Shown here: positions 25,626 to 34,161 of the stretch, one piece after another
Layout: every line of letters starts with the position of its first letter
Position numbering within the stretch: position 1 is the first letter of the stretch
Assembly (NCBI RefSeq): GCF_040105385.1
Contig: NZ_JBEDNQ010000005.1
Location: 248,001 to 312,000, forward strand
Reading direction: 5' to 3'
Length of the DNA: 64,000 nt
DNA from: Pseudonocardia nematodicida
GTDB lineage: Bacteria; Actinomycetota; Actinomycetes; Mycobacteriales; Pseudonocardiaceae
Position numbers and translations under genes: made by a program
The notes under the pieces: generated by a model
What the model saw: only the letters and a program-made list of their open reading frames with translations
The model's database searches: none
Told to the model about the DNA's origin: nothing

Positions 25626-25976
25626 TCAGCGACCGGAGCGGCTCACCTGGGGCATCCCGCGGGTGGGCGGCAGCGGCTCGTCCCGCACGGCCGGGATCTC
25701 CGGCGTGGTCATCTCCGGCCTGGTCATCTCCGGCGTGGTCGTGTCCGGCGTGGTCGTGTCCGGCGTGGTCGTATCCGGCGCAGCACCGGTGCGGGCGTCG
25801 CCGGCTCCGAGCGGGGCCTGACCACGCAGCTCGGACCGGATGTGCGCGGGCCAGCGCCCGACCGCGGCGAACACCGCCCGCAGGCCCCGGCGCCCGGCCG
25901 GGACGGCGAGCAGGACGACCAGCAGCAGTGCGACGGCGACAGCGGTGGTAACCGCGCCCGAACCCGGAGCGAACAC
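25626..25976 (-). CDS. small membrane protein with DTTTP tandem repeats
   Basis: This 116-residue protein has one N-terminal helix (AVTTAVAVALLLVVLLAVPA) and a basic loop. A tail carries repeats PDTTTPDTTTPDTTT then PEMTRPEMTTPEI. The repeats come from five 15-base DNA units at 25702-25776. The Thr/Pro tail could be a flexible, possibly glycosylated, extracytoplasmic spacer. The GTG at 25976 has GGAGG seven bases upstream. It is divergent from the small gene at 26150. Function unknown. Confidence 0.6.
   Translation of the reverse strand: MFAPGSGAVTTAVAVALLLVVLLAVPAGRRGLRAVFAAVGRWPAHIRSELRGQAPLGAGDARTGAAPDTTTPDTTTPDTTTPEMTRPEMTTPEIPAVRDEPLPPTRGMPQVSRSGR
25702..25776. repeat. five 15-bp tandem repeats within a coding region
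   Basis: Units of GGCGTGGTCGTGTCC and close variants repeat five times without interruption. They encode the DTTTP/EMTTP pentapeptides on the minus strand. Confidence 0.9.
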
Positions 25977-26149
25977 GGGTCCACCTCCTCGTTGCCCGGG
26001 CGACCGGCGGGGGCACCGGACGCTCCTCCGGAGATCAACGAGCGGACGTCGCCGGGGTCACCCTCGCGCGCCGGGCGGGACGGGCGGCGCCGTACTAGAT
26101 TGCGCGGGCCGCCCCCGGTCGACACCGGGTCGCCGAGAGGAGTCCGAGG

Positions 26150-26374
26150 ATGTGGGCACTGCTGTCCCGTCACCTGCGGGTCTGGCTGCTGCTGGCCGTG
26201 GGGGCACCGCTGCTCGCCTGGGTCCTCGGGCGGATCGGTGAGGCGATCGAGCGCCGGCGTGGGCCGAACGTGCTGAGCCGGTCGGCCCAGGCCGGCCGGC
26301 GCTTCCTGGAACGCCGCACCCGTGGCCCGCTGCGCCGCCGCGAGCAGCCCGACCCCGACCGGCTGGCCCGCTGA
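26150..26374 (+). CDS. small single-pass membrane protein
   Basis: This 74-residue protein has a helix VWLLLAVGAPLLAWVLGRI near residues 11-29, followed by a strongly basic tail (ERRRGPNVLSRSAQAGRRFLERRTRG). The positive tail should stay in the cytoplasm. GAGAGGAG before the ATG supports translation. No family recognised. It faces away from the repeat-bearing small membrane gene, and the two may share a promoter region (25977-26149). Confidence 0.58.
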   Translation: MWALLSRHLRVWLLLAVGAPLLAWVLGRIGEAIERRRGPNVLSRSAQAGRRFLERRTRGPLRRREQPDPDRLAR

Positions 26375-26420
26375 CCCGGATCGCGAGCGGGGGCCCGGAT
26401 CGCCGGCGGGCCGGATCGGG

Positions 26421-26774
26421 TCAGGCGGGAAGGCCGCGCCACAGCCCCGGACGCCGGCTGCGCCGGTCCCGCTGGGCCGTGACGACGGCCGAGGGGGCCA
26501 GCTGCACGCACCGCCCGCACGGAGCACCGTCGGCCTCCACGAGCGGCGCCGGGGCCACCAGGTGCCCGCAGAGCGCGGCGAAGCGCCCGGTGTGCGACGC
26601 GTGCGGAGCACACAGTTCCGTGTCAGTTACTTTGTGTGCACGGTTGTCGATGACCGACGTCAATGTGAGGACGTCGGGTTCGTCGGCCCGACTACTCCGC
26701 CCGGTCGTCACGACGAGGACCCACGGGAAGCAGATCGGTGCGTCGTCCGGCACATCCTGGAGTCTCCTTCGCAC
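26421..26774 (-). CDS. small Cys/His protein, possible zinc binder
   Basis: The conserved-looking core is HKVTDTELCAPHASHTGRF followed by AALCGHLVAPAPLVEADGAPCGRC. Its CxxH, CGH and CxxC spacing suggests a zinc site. I recall similar short proteins in Pseudonocardiaceae near DUF397 genes, but no function. The N-terminal part is not conserved-looking, so the start is uncertain; an in-frame GTG at 26711 would give about 96 residues, and the real product may be shorter. A DUF397 gene lies divergently next door. Confidence 0.5.
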   Translation of the reverse strand: MRRRLQDVPDDAPICFPWVLVVTTGRSSRADEPDVLTLTSVIDNRAHKVTDTELCAPHASHTGRFAALCGHLVAPAPLVEADGAPCGRCVQLAPSAVVTAQRDRRSRRPGLWRGLPA

Positions 26775-26875
26775 TGGCTAGTCTCCATCGTCGCGAATGC
26801 CGGTTGCGGATGCAAGATCAGATGCACAGTCGACCGACACTCTCCGCAGTCGATTCGTCCACATCGGAGGTCCGG

Positions 26876-27103
26876 ATGTCTCACCCGAACGGAACCCGCG
26901 CGGCCGAACTGGGCCCGGTGCGGTGGCGGCGGGCGACCGGCGGCGGCGCTCCCGGCCTGGAGTTCGCCGTGCTGGACGACGGGCAGGTGGCCGTCCGCAG
27001 CGGTGCGGACCCCGACGGCCCGGTGCTCGTCTACACCCCGGAGGAGATCTCCGCGTTCGTCGACGGCGCCAAGAAGGGCGAGTTCGACGACATGGTCGAG
27101 TAG
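26876..27103 (+). CDS. DUF397 family protein
   Basis: This 75-residue protein has the DUF397 pattern: WRRATGG near the N-terminus, EFAVLDDGQVAVRSGADPDG in the middle, and YTPEEISAFVDGAKKGEFDD at the end. DUF397 proteins are small actinobacterial partners of XRE-type regulators and are frequent near developmental or toxin-antitoxin-like loci. No XRE gene is adjacent here, so this is an isolated copy. The ATG at 26876 is preceded by CGGAGG. Confidence 0.85.
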   Translation: MSHPNGTRAAELGPVRWRRATGGGAPGLEFAVLDDGQVAVRSGADPDGPVLVYTPEEISAFVDGAKKGEFDDMVE

Positions 27104-27132
27104 CGGGCGGCGCCTGCTCCTCAGGAAAGGAC

Positions 27133-28185
27133 TCAGGGGAGGAGCGCGCCGGCCTCCCGCCACATCCGCGCCACGACCTCACGGGCCGGATCGGCCGTCG
27201 CCCGTCCCGCCGCCTGACCGGCCCAGTGGTTGACCCGGTCCACCGCGCCCGGCTCGCCGGCCCGGTAGCGGGCGACCAGGCGTCGCTGCTGTGGGTAGGG
27301 CGCCGGGTCCGGCGCGTGCGGGTCGTCCCAGGCCCGGACGTAGCCGGTCGGCACCGCACGGGCCGGCCGCCCGGTGTAGGCGCGGGTCAGCACCGGCCGC
27401 TCCGGCGGGAGACCGTCCAGCGACGCCGCCCAGCCGTCGTCCACCCCGGCCTCGGGGGTGCGCAGCAACGTCGTCCCGATCTGGACGGCGCTCGCCCCGA
27501 GGGTCAGCGCCGCGGCCAGCGCCCGCCCGTCGGCGACCCCGCCGGCGGCGACGACCGGGATCGACAGCGCGTCGGCCAGCGCCGGGACGAGGGCGAACGT
27601 CCCCACTCCGGTCCGCGTGGCGAGGCCCGGGTCCGCCGTGCCGCGGTGCCCGCCCGCCTCGATCCCCTGCGCGACGACGGCGTCGGCACCCGCCCGCTGC
27701 GCGGCGAGCGCCTCGTCGAGCGTGGTGGCGCAGGCGAACCAGGCGACGCCGGCGTCGTGCAGCGCTGTGACGAAGGCCTCGTCGAACAGGCCCATGATCG
27801 ACGACGCGACCGTGGGGCGGGCGTCGAGCACCGCCTGCTGCTGGGCCGCGTACTCCGGTCCCGCGCCCGCGGTGTCCGTCGCGCGTCCGCCGAGCCGATC
27901 CAGGAACGCGGCGACCGCCCGCTCGTCACCGGACTCCGCGGGTGGGTCGGGGACCCACAGGTTGAGCTGGAACGGCGCGTCGCCGGCGAGATCGCGGAAC
28001 CGGCGGGCCCAGGACGCGATGGTCTCCGGCGGGTCGTTGACCACGCCCGCGGCGCCCATCCCGCCCGCGGCGACGACCTCGGCCGCCAGCTCCGGCGGGC
28101 AGGCGCCGGCCATCGGCGCCTCCAGGACGGGCGCCCCCAGCCCGTACCGCTCGCAGAAGTCCCGGGCCCGTGCGCGCGCATCCAC
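27133..28185 (-). CDS. nitronate monooxygenase family flavoenzyme
   Basis: This 350-residue FMN-dependent TIM barrel has the family segments LEAPMAG near residue 22, QGIEAGGHRG near residue 185, PVVAAGGVADGRAL and GASAVQIGTTLLRTPEAG. Nitronate monooxygenases oxidise toxic nitronates such as propionate 3-nitronate; many members have other substrates. The GTG at 28185 gives DARARARDFCERYGL. It is divergent from the prcB-like gene with a 120-base gap. Confidence 0.87.
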   Translation of the reverse strand: MDARARARDFCERYGLGAPVLEAPMAGACPPELAAEVVAAGGMGAAGVVNDPPETIASWARRFRDLAGDAPFQLNLWVPDPPAESGDERAVAAFLDRLGGRATDTAGAGPEYAAQQQAVLDARPTVASSIMGLFDEAFVTALHDAGVAWFACATTLDEALAAQRAGADAVVAQGIEAGGHRGTADPGLATRTGVGTFALVPALADALSIPVVAAGGVADGRALAAALTLGASAVQIGTTLLRTPEAGVDDGWAASLDGLPPERPVLTRAYTGRPARAVPTGYVRAWDDPHAPDPAPYPQQRRLVARYRAGEPGAVDRVNHWAGQAAGRATADPAREVVARMWREAGALLP

Positions 28186-28305
28186 CCGCCCAGTGTGCGC
28201 GCCCCGGGATCTCGCCGGGCGGCCGCGCGCTGGACCGCGGGCGCCGGGGAGGGAAGGATCGGTCTCCGACCACCGGCGACGGCCCCGAAGGAGCACGCTC
28301 CCCGC

Positions 28306-29088
28306 ATGTCTTTCCTGGACCACCTGCGCGCGCACGCACCCGAGGCGCTGCCGGCCGCGCTCCCCCGCGACCCGGCCCAGCGGGTACGGACCGACCTGCG
28401 CACCCCGCACGGCACGACGATCGTCGCGCTGACCTTCGACGGCGGGGTGCTGCTCGCCGGGGACCGCCGCGCGACGCAGGGGAACGTGATCGCGCAGAAG
28501 GACCTGGTGAAGGTGGTCGTGCTGGACGCGACGTCGGCCGCCGGGTTCGCCGGGTCGGTCGGGCACGCGCTGCGGATGCTCGAGCTCTTCGCCGCCGAGG
28601 TGGAGCAGTACGAGAAGATCGAGGGCGCCCCGATCAGCCAGGACGGCAAGATCCGCCGGCTGTCCGCGGTGGTCCGGGAGAACCTGCCCGCGGCGATGGA
28701 GGGCTTCGTCGCGCTGCCGCTCTACGTCGACTACGACCCGGCCGACCCCGACCCGGGCCGGATCGTCACCTTCGATGCCTCCGGCAGCATCGCCCGCGAC
28801 CGGTCCGGCTACGCGAGCATCGGATCGGGCTCGTGGTTCGCCGAGGCGGCGCTGAAGAAGCGGCACTCCCCCGGCGTCGACCGGGACGGCGCGGTCTCGC
28901 TGGCCGTCAACGCGCTGTGGGACGCCGCCGACGACGACACCGCCACCGGTGGGCCGGACCTGACGCGGTCGATCTTCCCGAACGTCATCACGGTGACCGC
29001 CGAGGGCGCGGCGGAGGTGCCGGAGTCCGAGGTGCGGGCCGCGACCGAGCGGATGCTCGCGGAGCGGGCGGAACGCCCCGGGGGCTGA
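28306..29088 (+). CDS. proteasome beta-subunit-like protein (PrcB paralogue)
   Basis: This 260-residue protein is close to actinobacterial PrcB. A 36-residue propeptide ends in HG before TTIVAL, making Thr37 the predicted catalytic N-terminal Thr. Asp53 in GDRRATQGN and Lys69 in LVKVVVL fit the Asp17 and Lys33 positions of the mature enzyme. The C-terminal DAADDDTATGGPDLTRSIFPNV is typical. PrcB normally lies in a pup-prcB-prcA operon; here there is no pup, prcA, dop or pafA nearby. It may form mixed beta rings or replace the normal subunit. If the genome lacks another prcB this would be the only one. Confidence 0.88.
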   Translation: MSFLDHLRAHAPEALPAALPRDPAQRVRTDLRTPHGTTIVALTFDGGVLLAGDRRATQGNVIAQKDLVKVVVLDATSAAGFAGSVGHALRMLELFAAEVEQYEKIEGAPISQDGKIRRLSAVVRENLPAAMEGFVALPLYVDYDPADPDPGRIVTFDASGSIARDRSGYASIGSGSWFAEAALKKRHSPGVDRDGAVSLAVNALWDAADDDTATGGPDLTRSIFPNVITVTAEGAAEVPESEVRAATERMLAERAERPGG

Positions 29089-29106
29089 GGCGGCACCGGG
29101 GCGGGC

Positions 29107-29322
29107 TCACCCGCCGTCGCGCTCCCGGCGGTGCAGCACCGCGAGAAGCGCCACCGCGACCACGAGCACCAGCACCGGGTAGAGCCACGGCACCGGCGGT
29201 TCCGCACCGACGACGAATCGCCACAGGCCGATCCGGCCGGTGACCAGGTACTGGACCAGCGGGAGCACGCCCAGCGTGATCCCGACGAAACCGACCGCAC
29301 CCTGCAGCGCTCTGGCGTCCAC
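29107..29322 (-). CDS. small membrane protein divergent from TetR gene
   Basis: This 71-residue protein has two membrane segments (LQGAVGFVGITLGVLPLVQYLV and LYPVLVLVVAVALLAVL) separated by a short loop. The GTG at 29322 follows GGGAGACATC. Its promoter region carries two near-identical palindromes shared with the divergent TetR gene, so it is the likely target of that repressor. Perhaps it is a small transporter subunit or stress membrane protein; the family is not recognised. Confidence 0.6.
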   Translation of the reverse strand: MDARALQGAVGFVGITLGVLPLVQYLVTGRIGLWRFVVGAEPPVPWLYPVLVLVVAVALLAVLHRRERDGG

Positions 29323-29336
29323 GATGTCTCCCTTCG

Positions 29337-29394
29337 TTGCAATGCGATCGCATCGCAACACTCGGTCCCGGTTCTTGTCAATGCGATCGCATTG
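29337..29394. promoter_or_regulatory. two palindromic TetR operators
   Basis: TTGCAATGCGATCGCATCGCAA (29337-29358, one mismatch) and CAATGCGATCGCATTG (29379-29394, perfect) share the core AATGCGATCGCAT. They lie between the divergent small membrane gene and the TetR gene, the classic autoregulation layout. The second spans the region just upstream of a TACGGT -10-like box (29396) of the TetR gene. Confidence 0.8.
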
Positions 29395-29407
29395 CTACGG
29401 TGCGGCC

Positions 29408-29980
29408 ATGCCCCGATCCGCCGACCACACGGCCCGCCGCGCGGAGATCGCCGACGCGGTGCTCGCGCTCGTCGCCCGGGCCGGCACCGAGGGGGTGTCG
29501 CTGCGCTCGGTGGCCGCCGAGGCGGGCGTCTCGATGGGCCGGGTGCAGCACTACTTCACCGGGAAGGACGAGCTGCTGCTGCACGCCCTCGCGCGCTCGC
29601 ACCAGCGGATGGAGACACGGATCGAGACCCGGGCGACGGCGACGGGCGGGACCGACCGCGACGTCCTCGCGACGATCCTCGACGAGCTCCTCGGTGAGCA
29701 TCCGGAGACCCGGGACGCGATCCGGATCCACGCCGCGTTCGCGACCCGGGAGGTCGACGAGCGCGCCCGGGCGATCCTGACCGACGGGGACGACGAGATC
29801 CTCGCCCTGGCCGTCTCCGTCGTGCGTGCCGCCGGTTCCCCGGACCCGGACACCGACGGCTACGCGCTGATGATGCTGACCTCGGGCCTGAGTCACGACG
29901 TCGTCCTGCACGGGGCCCCGCTCGACCGCGCCCGCCGGACGTTGCGCGCCGCGCTGGACCGGCTCGCCCCGGTGTCGTGA
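29408..29980 (+). CDS. TetR-family transcriptional repressor
   Basis: This 190-residue protein has an N-terminal TetR helix-turn-helix at residues about 10-55 (ADAVLALVARAGTEGVSLRS, VAAEAGVSMGRVQHYFTGKD), then a helical ligand-binding domain. The likely operators are the two GATCGC-centred palindromes immediately upstream. The ATG at 29408 fits; upstream in-frame codons would run through the operators. Ligand unknown. Confidence 0.9.
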   Translation: MPRSADHTARRAEIADAVLALVARAGTEGVSLRSVAAEAGVSMGRVQHYFTGKDELLLHALARSHQRMETRIETRATATGGTDRDVLATILDELLGEHPETRDAIRIHAAFATREVDERARAILTDGDDEILALAVSVVRAAGSPDPDTDGYALMMLTSGLSHDVVLHGAPLDRARRTLRAALDRLAPVS

Positions 29981-30091
29981 ACGGCGGCGCCGTGACCGCC
30001 GACCGGACCGTCGTGGGGCCGGTGGTCGCGGGAACCCTCGTCTGGTGCCTCCGGCTCACCCGGTACCGCTACCGCCCACGCTGATCGTCCC

Positions 30092-30142
30092 TTGCCGCCC
30101 GGCGGGTCCGGCCTATACGTTCGGTCCGGTTCCTATAGGGAA
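30092..30142 (+). promoter_or_regulatory. promoter/operator region of the sugar-acid TRAP operon
   Basis: TTGCCG (30092-30097) and TATACG (30114-30119) are 16 bases apart. CCTATA is repeated at 30112 and 30132, exactly 20 bases apart. The second copy lies in TTCCTATAGGGAA (30130-30142), a near-palindrome that could be the operator of the GntR/FCD regulator at the operon end. Confidence 0.45.
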
Positions 30143-30151
30143 GGTGCGACG

Positions 30152-31198
30152 ATGCGTCCTGTTCCCGACGTGGTCGACTTCGGCCGGCGCGCGCTGGCCG
30201 CCGTCGGCGTGTCCGACCACGACGCCGGGCTCGTCGCCGACTCCCTGGTGGCCGCCGACCGTCGCGGCATCGGATCGCACGGGATGCTGCGTCTCCCGAT
30301 CTACGTCGAGGCGCTGCGCGCGGGCGGGATCGCGGCGACGCCGGACCTGCGCTGGACCGCCGGGCACGGCGCCACCGCCGTCCTCGACGCCGGCGGCGGA
30401 CTCGGCCAGGTCGCGATGGCCGCCGCGGTCGACCGGGCCGACCGGCTCGCCGACCAGCACGGGGTCGCCGTCGTCGCCGTCCAGAACAGTGCGCACTACG
30501 GCGCGGGTGCCTACTGGACCGACCGGCTCACCGACCGCGGCATGGTCGGCCTGCTCACCTCGACCACCGGACCGTCCGTCGCTCCCTTCGGCGGGGCCCG
30601 CCCACTGCTCGGGACCAACCCGCTGACCGTCGCCGTCCCGAGCGCCGGGGCACATCCGCTCACCGTCGACATGGCCACCAGCACCGGCGCCTACGGCAAG
30701 ATCGTCGCCGCTCGCAACGAGGGCGAGCCGATCCCCGAGGGCTGGGCGGTCGACGCCGACGGCGTGCCGACCACCGACCCCGCCGCGGCCCTGAGCGGGG
30801 CGCTGCTGCCGTTCGGTGGAGCGAAGGGCTCCGGGCTCGCGGTCCTGCTCGAGGCGCTGGCCGCGTCGCTGAGCACCGCCGGGTACGCCCACGAGACCGT
30901 CGACATCTGGGCCGACCCGAGCTCGCGGATGAACGCGGGCCACCTGCTCGTCGCGATCGACACCGCCGCCTTCACCGGGCGGGAACACACCGAGGCGCGT
31001 GTCGCGGGCCTGCAGTCCGCGGTGCGCGCCACCGCGCCACCCGGCGGGACCGTGCACGCGCCCGGCGATCCCGAGCGTGCCCGCGCCGGCGCGGCCACCG
31101 ACGTCGTCGCCCTGAGCGACTCGACCGCCGACGCGCTGGACGGACTCGCCGACACGCTCGGACTGGACCGGCTGCAGCGCTGGCACCACCACCCCTGA
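30152..31198 (+). CDS. Ldh2-type malate/lactate dehydrogenase family oxidoreductase
   Basis: This 348-residue NAD(P)-dependent enzyme of the Ldh2 family has diagnostic segments RRGIGSHGMLRLPIYV, NSAHYGAGAYW (catalytic His), TNPLTVAVPS and MATSTGAYGKI. Members act on malate, L-lactate, 2,3-diketo-L-gulonate, ureidoglycolate or delta-lactam keto acids. As the first gene of an operon with a TRAP transporter and a sugar-acid dehydratase, it most likely acts on a keto sugar acid; the true substrate is inference. The ATG at 30152 is close to the promoter elements, so the leader is short. Confidence 0.85.
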   Translation: MRPVPDVVDFGRRALAAVGVSDHDAGLVADSLVAADRRGIGSHGMLRLPIYVEALRAGGIAATPDLRWTAGHGATAVLDAGGGLGQVAMAAAVDRADRLADQHGVAVVAVQNSAHYGAGAYWTDRLTDRGMVGLLTSTTGPSVAPFGGARPLLGTNPLTVAVPSAGAHPLTVDMATSTGAYGKIVAARNEGEPIPEGWAVDADGVPTTDPAAALSGALLPFGGAKGSGLAVLLEALAASLSTAGYAHETVDIWADPSSRMNAGHLLVAIDTAAFTGREHTEARVAGLQSAVRATAPPGGTVHAPGDPERARAGAATDVVALSDSTADALDGLADTLGLDRLQRWHHHP

Positions 31199-31226
31199 CG
31201 GACAACGGAGTTCGGAGGAGCACCAC

Positions 31227-32273
31227 ATGGTCGAACGGGACACCGGCCCACCGGGGCCGCGCAGGAACCGGCGGGGACGGGTGGTGGCCGCGCTGGCGGC
31301 ACTGCTGCTCCTGGCGGGCTGCGGGTTCGGCGGGCGGATCGACGCCTCGGAGATCCCCACCGCGCCGGGCGAGCCGGGCGACACCGTGCTCCGGCTGGCC
31401 AACGCCTACGAGTCCGTCCACCCGGTCAACGCCTGCGGCGTCCCGGCCATGCAGGAGGTGCTGCTCGGCAGCGGCATCACCGTCGAGGCCTACCCGTCGG
31501 CCCAGCTCGGCACCGAGGCCGAGTCGCTCGAGCAGGTCGCCGCGGGCGGGCTGGACCTCACCATCGCCGGTCCGTCCTTCCTCGGCGTCTGGCACGACCC
31601 GGCCGCCGTGCTCGACGCCGCGTACCTGTTCGACACCGTCGAGGGGTTCACCGCCGCCGTCGAGGGGGACGTGATCGCCGGCGTGCACGAGGACTTCCGT
31701 GAGCGCAGCGGGATGCGGGTGCTCTCGAGCATCTACTACGGCACCCGGCACACGACCTCGAACCGGCCGATCAGCGCACCCGCCGACTTCGCGGGCCTGA
31801 AGCTGCGGACCCCGGACGCGCCGCTCTATCTGATCAACACCGCGGTGATGGGCGGCACCGCGACGCCGATGGCACTCGGCGAGGTCTACCTCGCCCTGCA
31901 GCAGGGCACGCTCGACGCCCAGGAGAACCCGGTCCCGACGATCGCCTCCGCAGGCTTCGACGAGGTCCAGCAGTACCTGAACCTCACCGGGCACATCGTG
32001 CAGGCCGTCCACCTGGTGACCAACGACGAGATCAACTCCGCGCTCGACCCCGAGCAGCGCGACCGGCTCGACGAGGCCGCGGCCGCCGGGAGCGCGGCGA
32101 CCCGGGAGTGCGTCCTGCGCGAGGAGCGGGAGCAGGTCGAGGCCTGGCAGCAGGACGGTTCGATCACGGTCAACCCGGTCGACACCGCCGCGTTCGCCCG
32201 GCAGGCGCACGAACAGATCCCGGAGCGGGTCGCGTGGGGCGACCTCTACACCGAGCTGCGGGAGGAGCGATGA
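31227..32273 (+). CDS. dctP: TRAP transporter solute-binding lipoprotein (DctP)
   Basis: This 348-residue protein has an N-terminal basic region, a hydrophobic segment (VVAALAALLLLAGC) and the lipobox LLAGC, so it is a membrane-anchored lipoprotein. The DctP fold follows: VEAYPSAQLGTEAESLEQV, GTRHTTSNRP, FAGLKLRTPDAPLY, GATPMALGEVYLALQQGTLD-like and DAQENPV. The conserved Arg of the KLRTPDAP segment binds the carboxylate of the ligand. It catches an organic or sugar acid outside the membrane. The gene overlaps dctQ by four bases (ATGA). Confidence 0.93.
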   Translation: MVERDTGPPGPRRNRRGRVVAALAALLLLAGCGFGGRIDASEIPTAPGEPGDTVLRLANAYESVHPVNACGVPAMQEVLLGSGITVEAYPSAQLGTEAESLEQVAAGGLDLTIAGPSFLGVWHDPAAVLDAAYLFDTVEGFTAAVEGDVIAGVHEDFRERSGMRVLSSIYYGTRHTTSNRPISAPADFAGLKLRTPDAPLYLINTAVMGGTATPMALGEVYLALQQGTLDAQENPVPTIASAGFDEVQQYLNLTGHIVQAVHLVTNDEINSALDPEQRDRLDEAAAAGSAATRECVLREEREQVEAWQQDGSITVNPVDTAAFARQAHEQIPERVAWGDLYTELREER

Positions 32274-32860
32274 CCGCGAGCGCCCACCCGCCGGAGACCG
32301 AGGACGCTCCCGAGGCACCCGACCTCCTGGAACGGAACAGCCGCGCCTACCGGTTGCTGGTGAACGTCGAACGAGCCGTGGCGTGCGCGCTGCTGCTCGG
32401 CGTGCTCGCCGCGGTGCTGCTGCAGGTCGTCACCCGCTACGTGTTCGGCACGCCGCTGAGCTGGACCGAGGAGATCGCCCGCTTCCTGCTCGTCTGGCTG
32501 ACCTTCGTCGCGGCGGGCTACGTGATGTCCCGGAGGCTGCACATCGTGGTCGACCTTCTGGTGGACCGGCTCGGCGCCCGCGGGTCGCGGGCGGTCGACG
32601 TGTTCGCCGCCCTCGTCGTCCTCGTCACGTCCGCGACGATGGCGATCGCCGGCGCGGGCTTCGCGGCGGGCAGCGTCGCGCTGCTGGCTCCGGCCACGTC
32701 GCTGCCGCTGACCGTCGTGTACTCCGCGGCCGTCGCCGGGTTCGGGCTGCTGTTCCTGCACGGCGTGCTCAACACCTGGCTCGCGATCCGTCACCCGGAG
32801 GAGATGCCCGGCGCCGTCGACACCCTCACCGCCGGCACCACCGGAAGGAACGCGCCGTGA
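32270..32860 (+). CDS. dctQ: TRAP transporter small membrane subunit (DctQ)
   Basis: This 196-residue protein has four membrane helices with the DctQ hallmarks TRYVFGTPLSWTEEIARFL and AGYVMSRRLHIVVDLLVDRL. It forms the membrane part with DctM and receives solute from DctP. Start and stop both overlap the neighbours (ATGA and GTGA), so dctPQM are translated together. The N-terminal 25 residues are Glu/Pro-rich and cytoplasmic. Confidence 0.93.
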   Translation: MTASAHPPETEDAPEAPDLLERNSRAYRLLVNVERAVACALLLGVLAAVLLQVVTRYVFGTPLSWTEEIARFLLVWLTFVAAGYVMSRRLHIVVDLLVDRLGARGSRAVDVFAALVVLVTSATMAIAGAGFAAGSVALLAPATSLPLTVVYSAAVAGFGLLFLHGVLNTWLAIRHPEEMPGAVDTLTAGTTGRNAP

Positions 32861-34140
32861 CCCTCGCCCTGATGATCATCGCGCTGGTCCTGCTCCTGCT
32901 GCTGCGCGTCCCGGTGGCGCTCGCGTTGCTGGTGCCCTCTCTGGTCTACGTGCTCCTGGACCCGACGGCCTCGCTCGGCATCGCGGTGCAGCAGACGATC
33001 TCCGGCGTCAACAGTTTCCCGATCCTCGCCGTCCCGATGTTCATCCTGCTCGGGAACCTGGCGAACGCCTCGGGCATCACCGACCGGATCTTCGACGCCG
33101 CCACCGCGCTGCTCGGCCGGATCCGCGGGGGACTCGCCTACGTCAACATCGCCTCCAGCTTCGGGTTCTCCTGGATGAGCGGGGCCGCGATCGCCGACGC
33201 GGCCGCGATGGGGCGGGTGCAGGTCCCGGCGATGGTGTCCCGCGGGTACCCGCGGGCGTTCAGCGTCGGGTTGACCGGCGCGTCCTCGCTGATCGCCCCG
33301 CTGATCCCGCCGAGCATCCCGGCGATCATCTACGCGGTCACCGCCGGAGTGTCGGTCGGCGCGCTGTTCATGACCGGGATCGTGCCGGCGGTGCTGCTCA
33401 TCATCGCGCTGTGCGCGACGTCGTGGTGGATCCTGCGGAAGCGCAGCGACCTGCGGGAACCGGGAGTCCCGTGGTCGGAGCGCGGGCGCGCGGCGCTGGG
33501 CGCGCTGCCGGCGGCGGGCGCCGCGGTGATCATCCTCGGCGGGATCCTGTCCGGCATCTTCACGCCGACCGAGGCGTCCGGCGTCGGCGTGCTCTACCTG
33601 CTGGTGCTCGCGCTGGTCTACCGGTCGCTGGACTGGCGGCGGGCCTACCGGACGCTGCTGCAGACCGTCGAGACCTCGGGGTCGGTCCTGGTCATCGTCG
33701 CGTCGGCGGCGTTGTTCGGCTGGGTGCTGGCCCGGGAACGCGCGCCACAGCTCGCCGCCGAACTGATCTTCACGCTGACCGACCACCCGATCGTCTTCCT
33801 GATCCTGGTCAACCTGCTGCTGTTCGTCGTCGGCGCGATCCTCGAGCCGACCGCCGCGATCCTGATCCTGGTCCCGGTGCTCGCCCCGGTGGCGGTGATC
33901 TTCGGGATCGACCCGCTGCACTTCGCCGCTGTGGTGATCTTCAACCTGATGGTCGGGCTGCTGACGCCACCGATCGGGCTGGTGCTGTTCGTACTGGCCG
34001 GTGTCACCCGCACACCGATCCCGACGATCATCCGCGGGCTGCTGCCGTTCTACGGGGCGATGGTCGTGGTGCTGGCGATCATCACCTTCTTCCCGGTGCT
34101 CACCACCTGGCTGCCCGCCGTACTCGGCTTCGTCGAATAG
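32857..34140 (+). CDS. dctM: TRAP transporter large permease (DctM)
   Basis: This 427-residue protein has about 12 membrane helices. Family segments are FPILAVPMFILLGNLANASGI, GFSWMSGAAIADAAAMG, LIAPLIPPSIPAIIYAV, GIFTPTEASGVGVLY and LTPPIGLVLFVLAGVT. It carries the sodium-coupled transport channel. Full length for the family. The GTG at 32857 overlaps the dctQ stop. The next gene follows after 21 bases. Confidence 0.95.
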   Translation: MTLALMIIALVLLLLLRVPVALALLVPSLVYVLLDPTASLGIAVQQTISGVNSFPILAVPMFILLGNLANASGITDRIFDAATALLGRIRGGLAYVNIASSFGFSWMSGAAIADAAAMGRVQVPAMVSRGYPRAFSVGLTGASSLIAPLIPPSIPAIIYAVTAGVSVGALFMTGIVPAVLLIIALCATSWWILRKRSDLREPGVPWSERGRAALGALPAAGAAVIILGGILSGIFTPTEASGVGVLYLLVLALVYRSLDWRRAYRTLLQTVETSGSVLVIVASAALFGWVLARERAPQLAAELIFTLTDHPIVFLILVNLLLFVVGAILEPTAAILILVPVLAPVAVIFGIDPLHFAAVVIFNLMVGLLTPPIGLVLFVLAGVTRTPIPTIIRGLLPFYGAMVVVLAIITFFPVLTTWLPAVLGFVE

Positions 34141-34161
34141 CCCTCTCCAGAAAGGACACCC

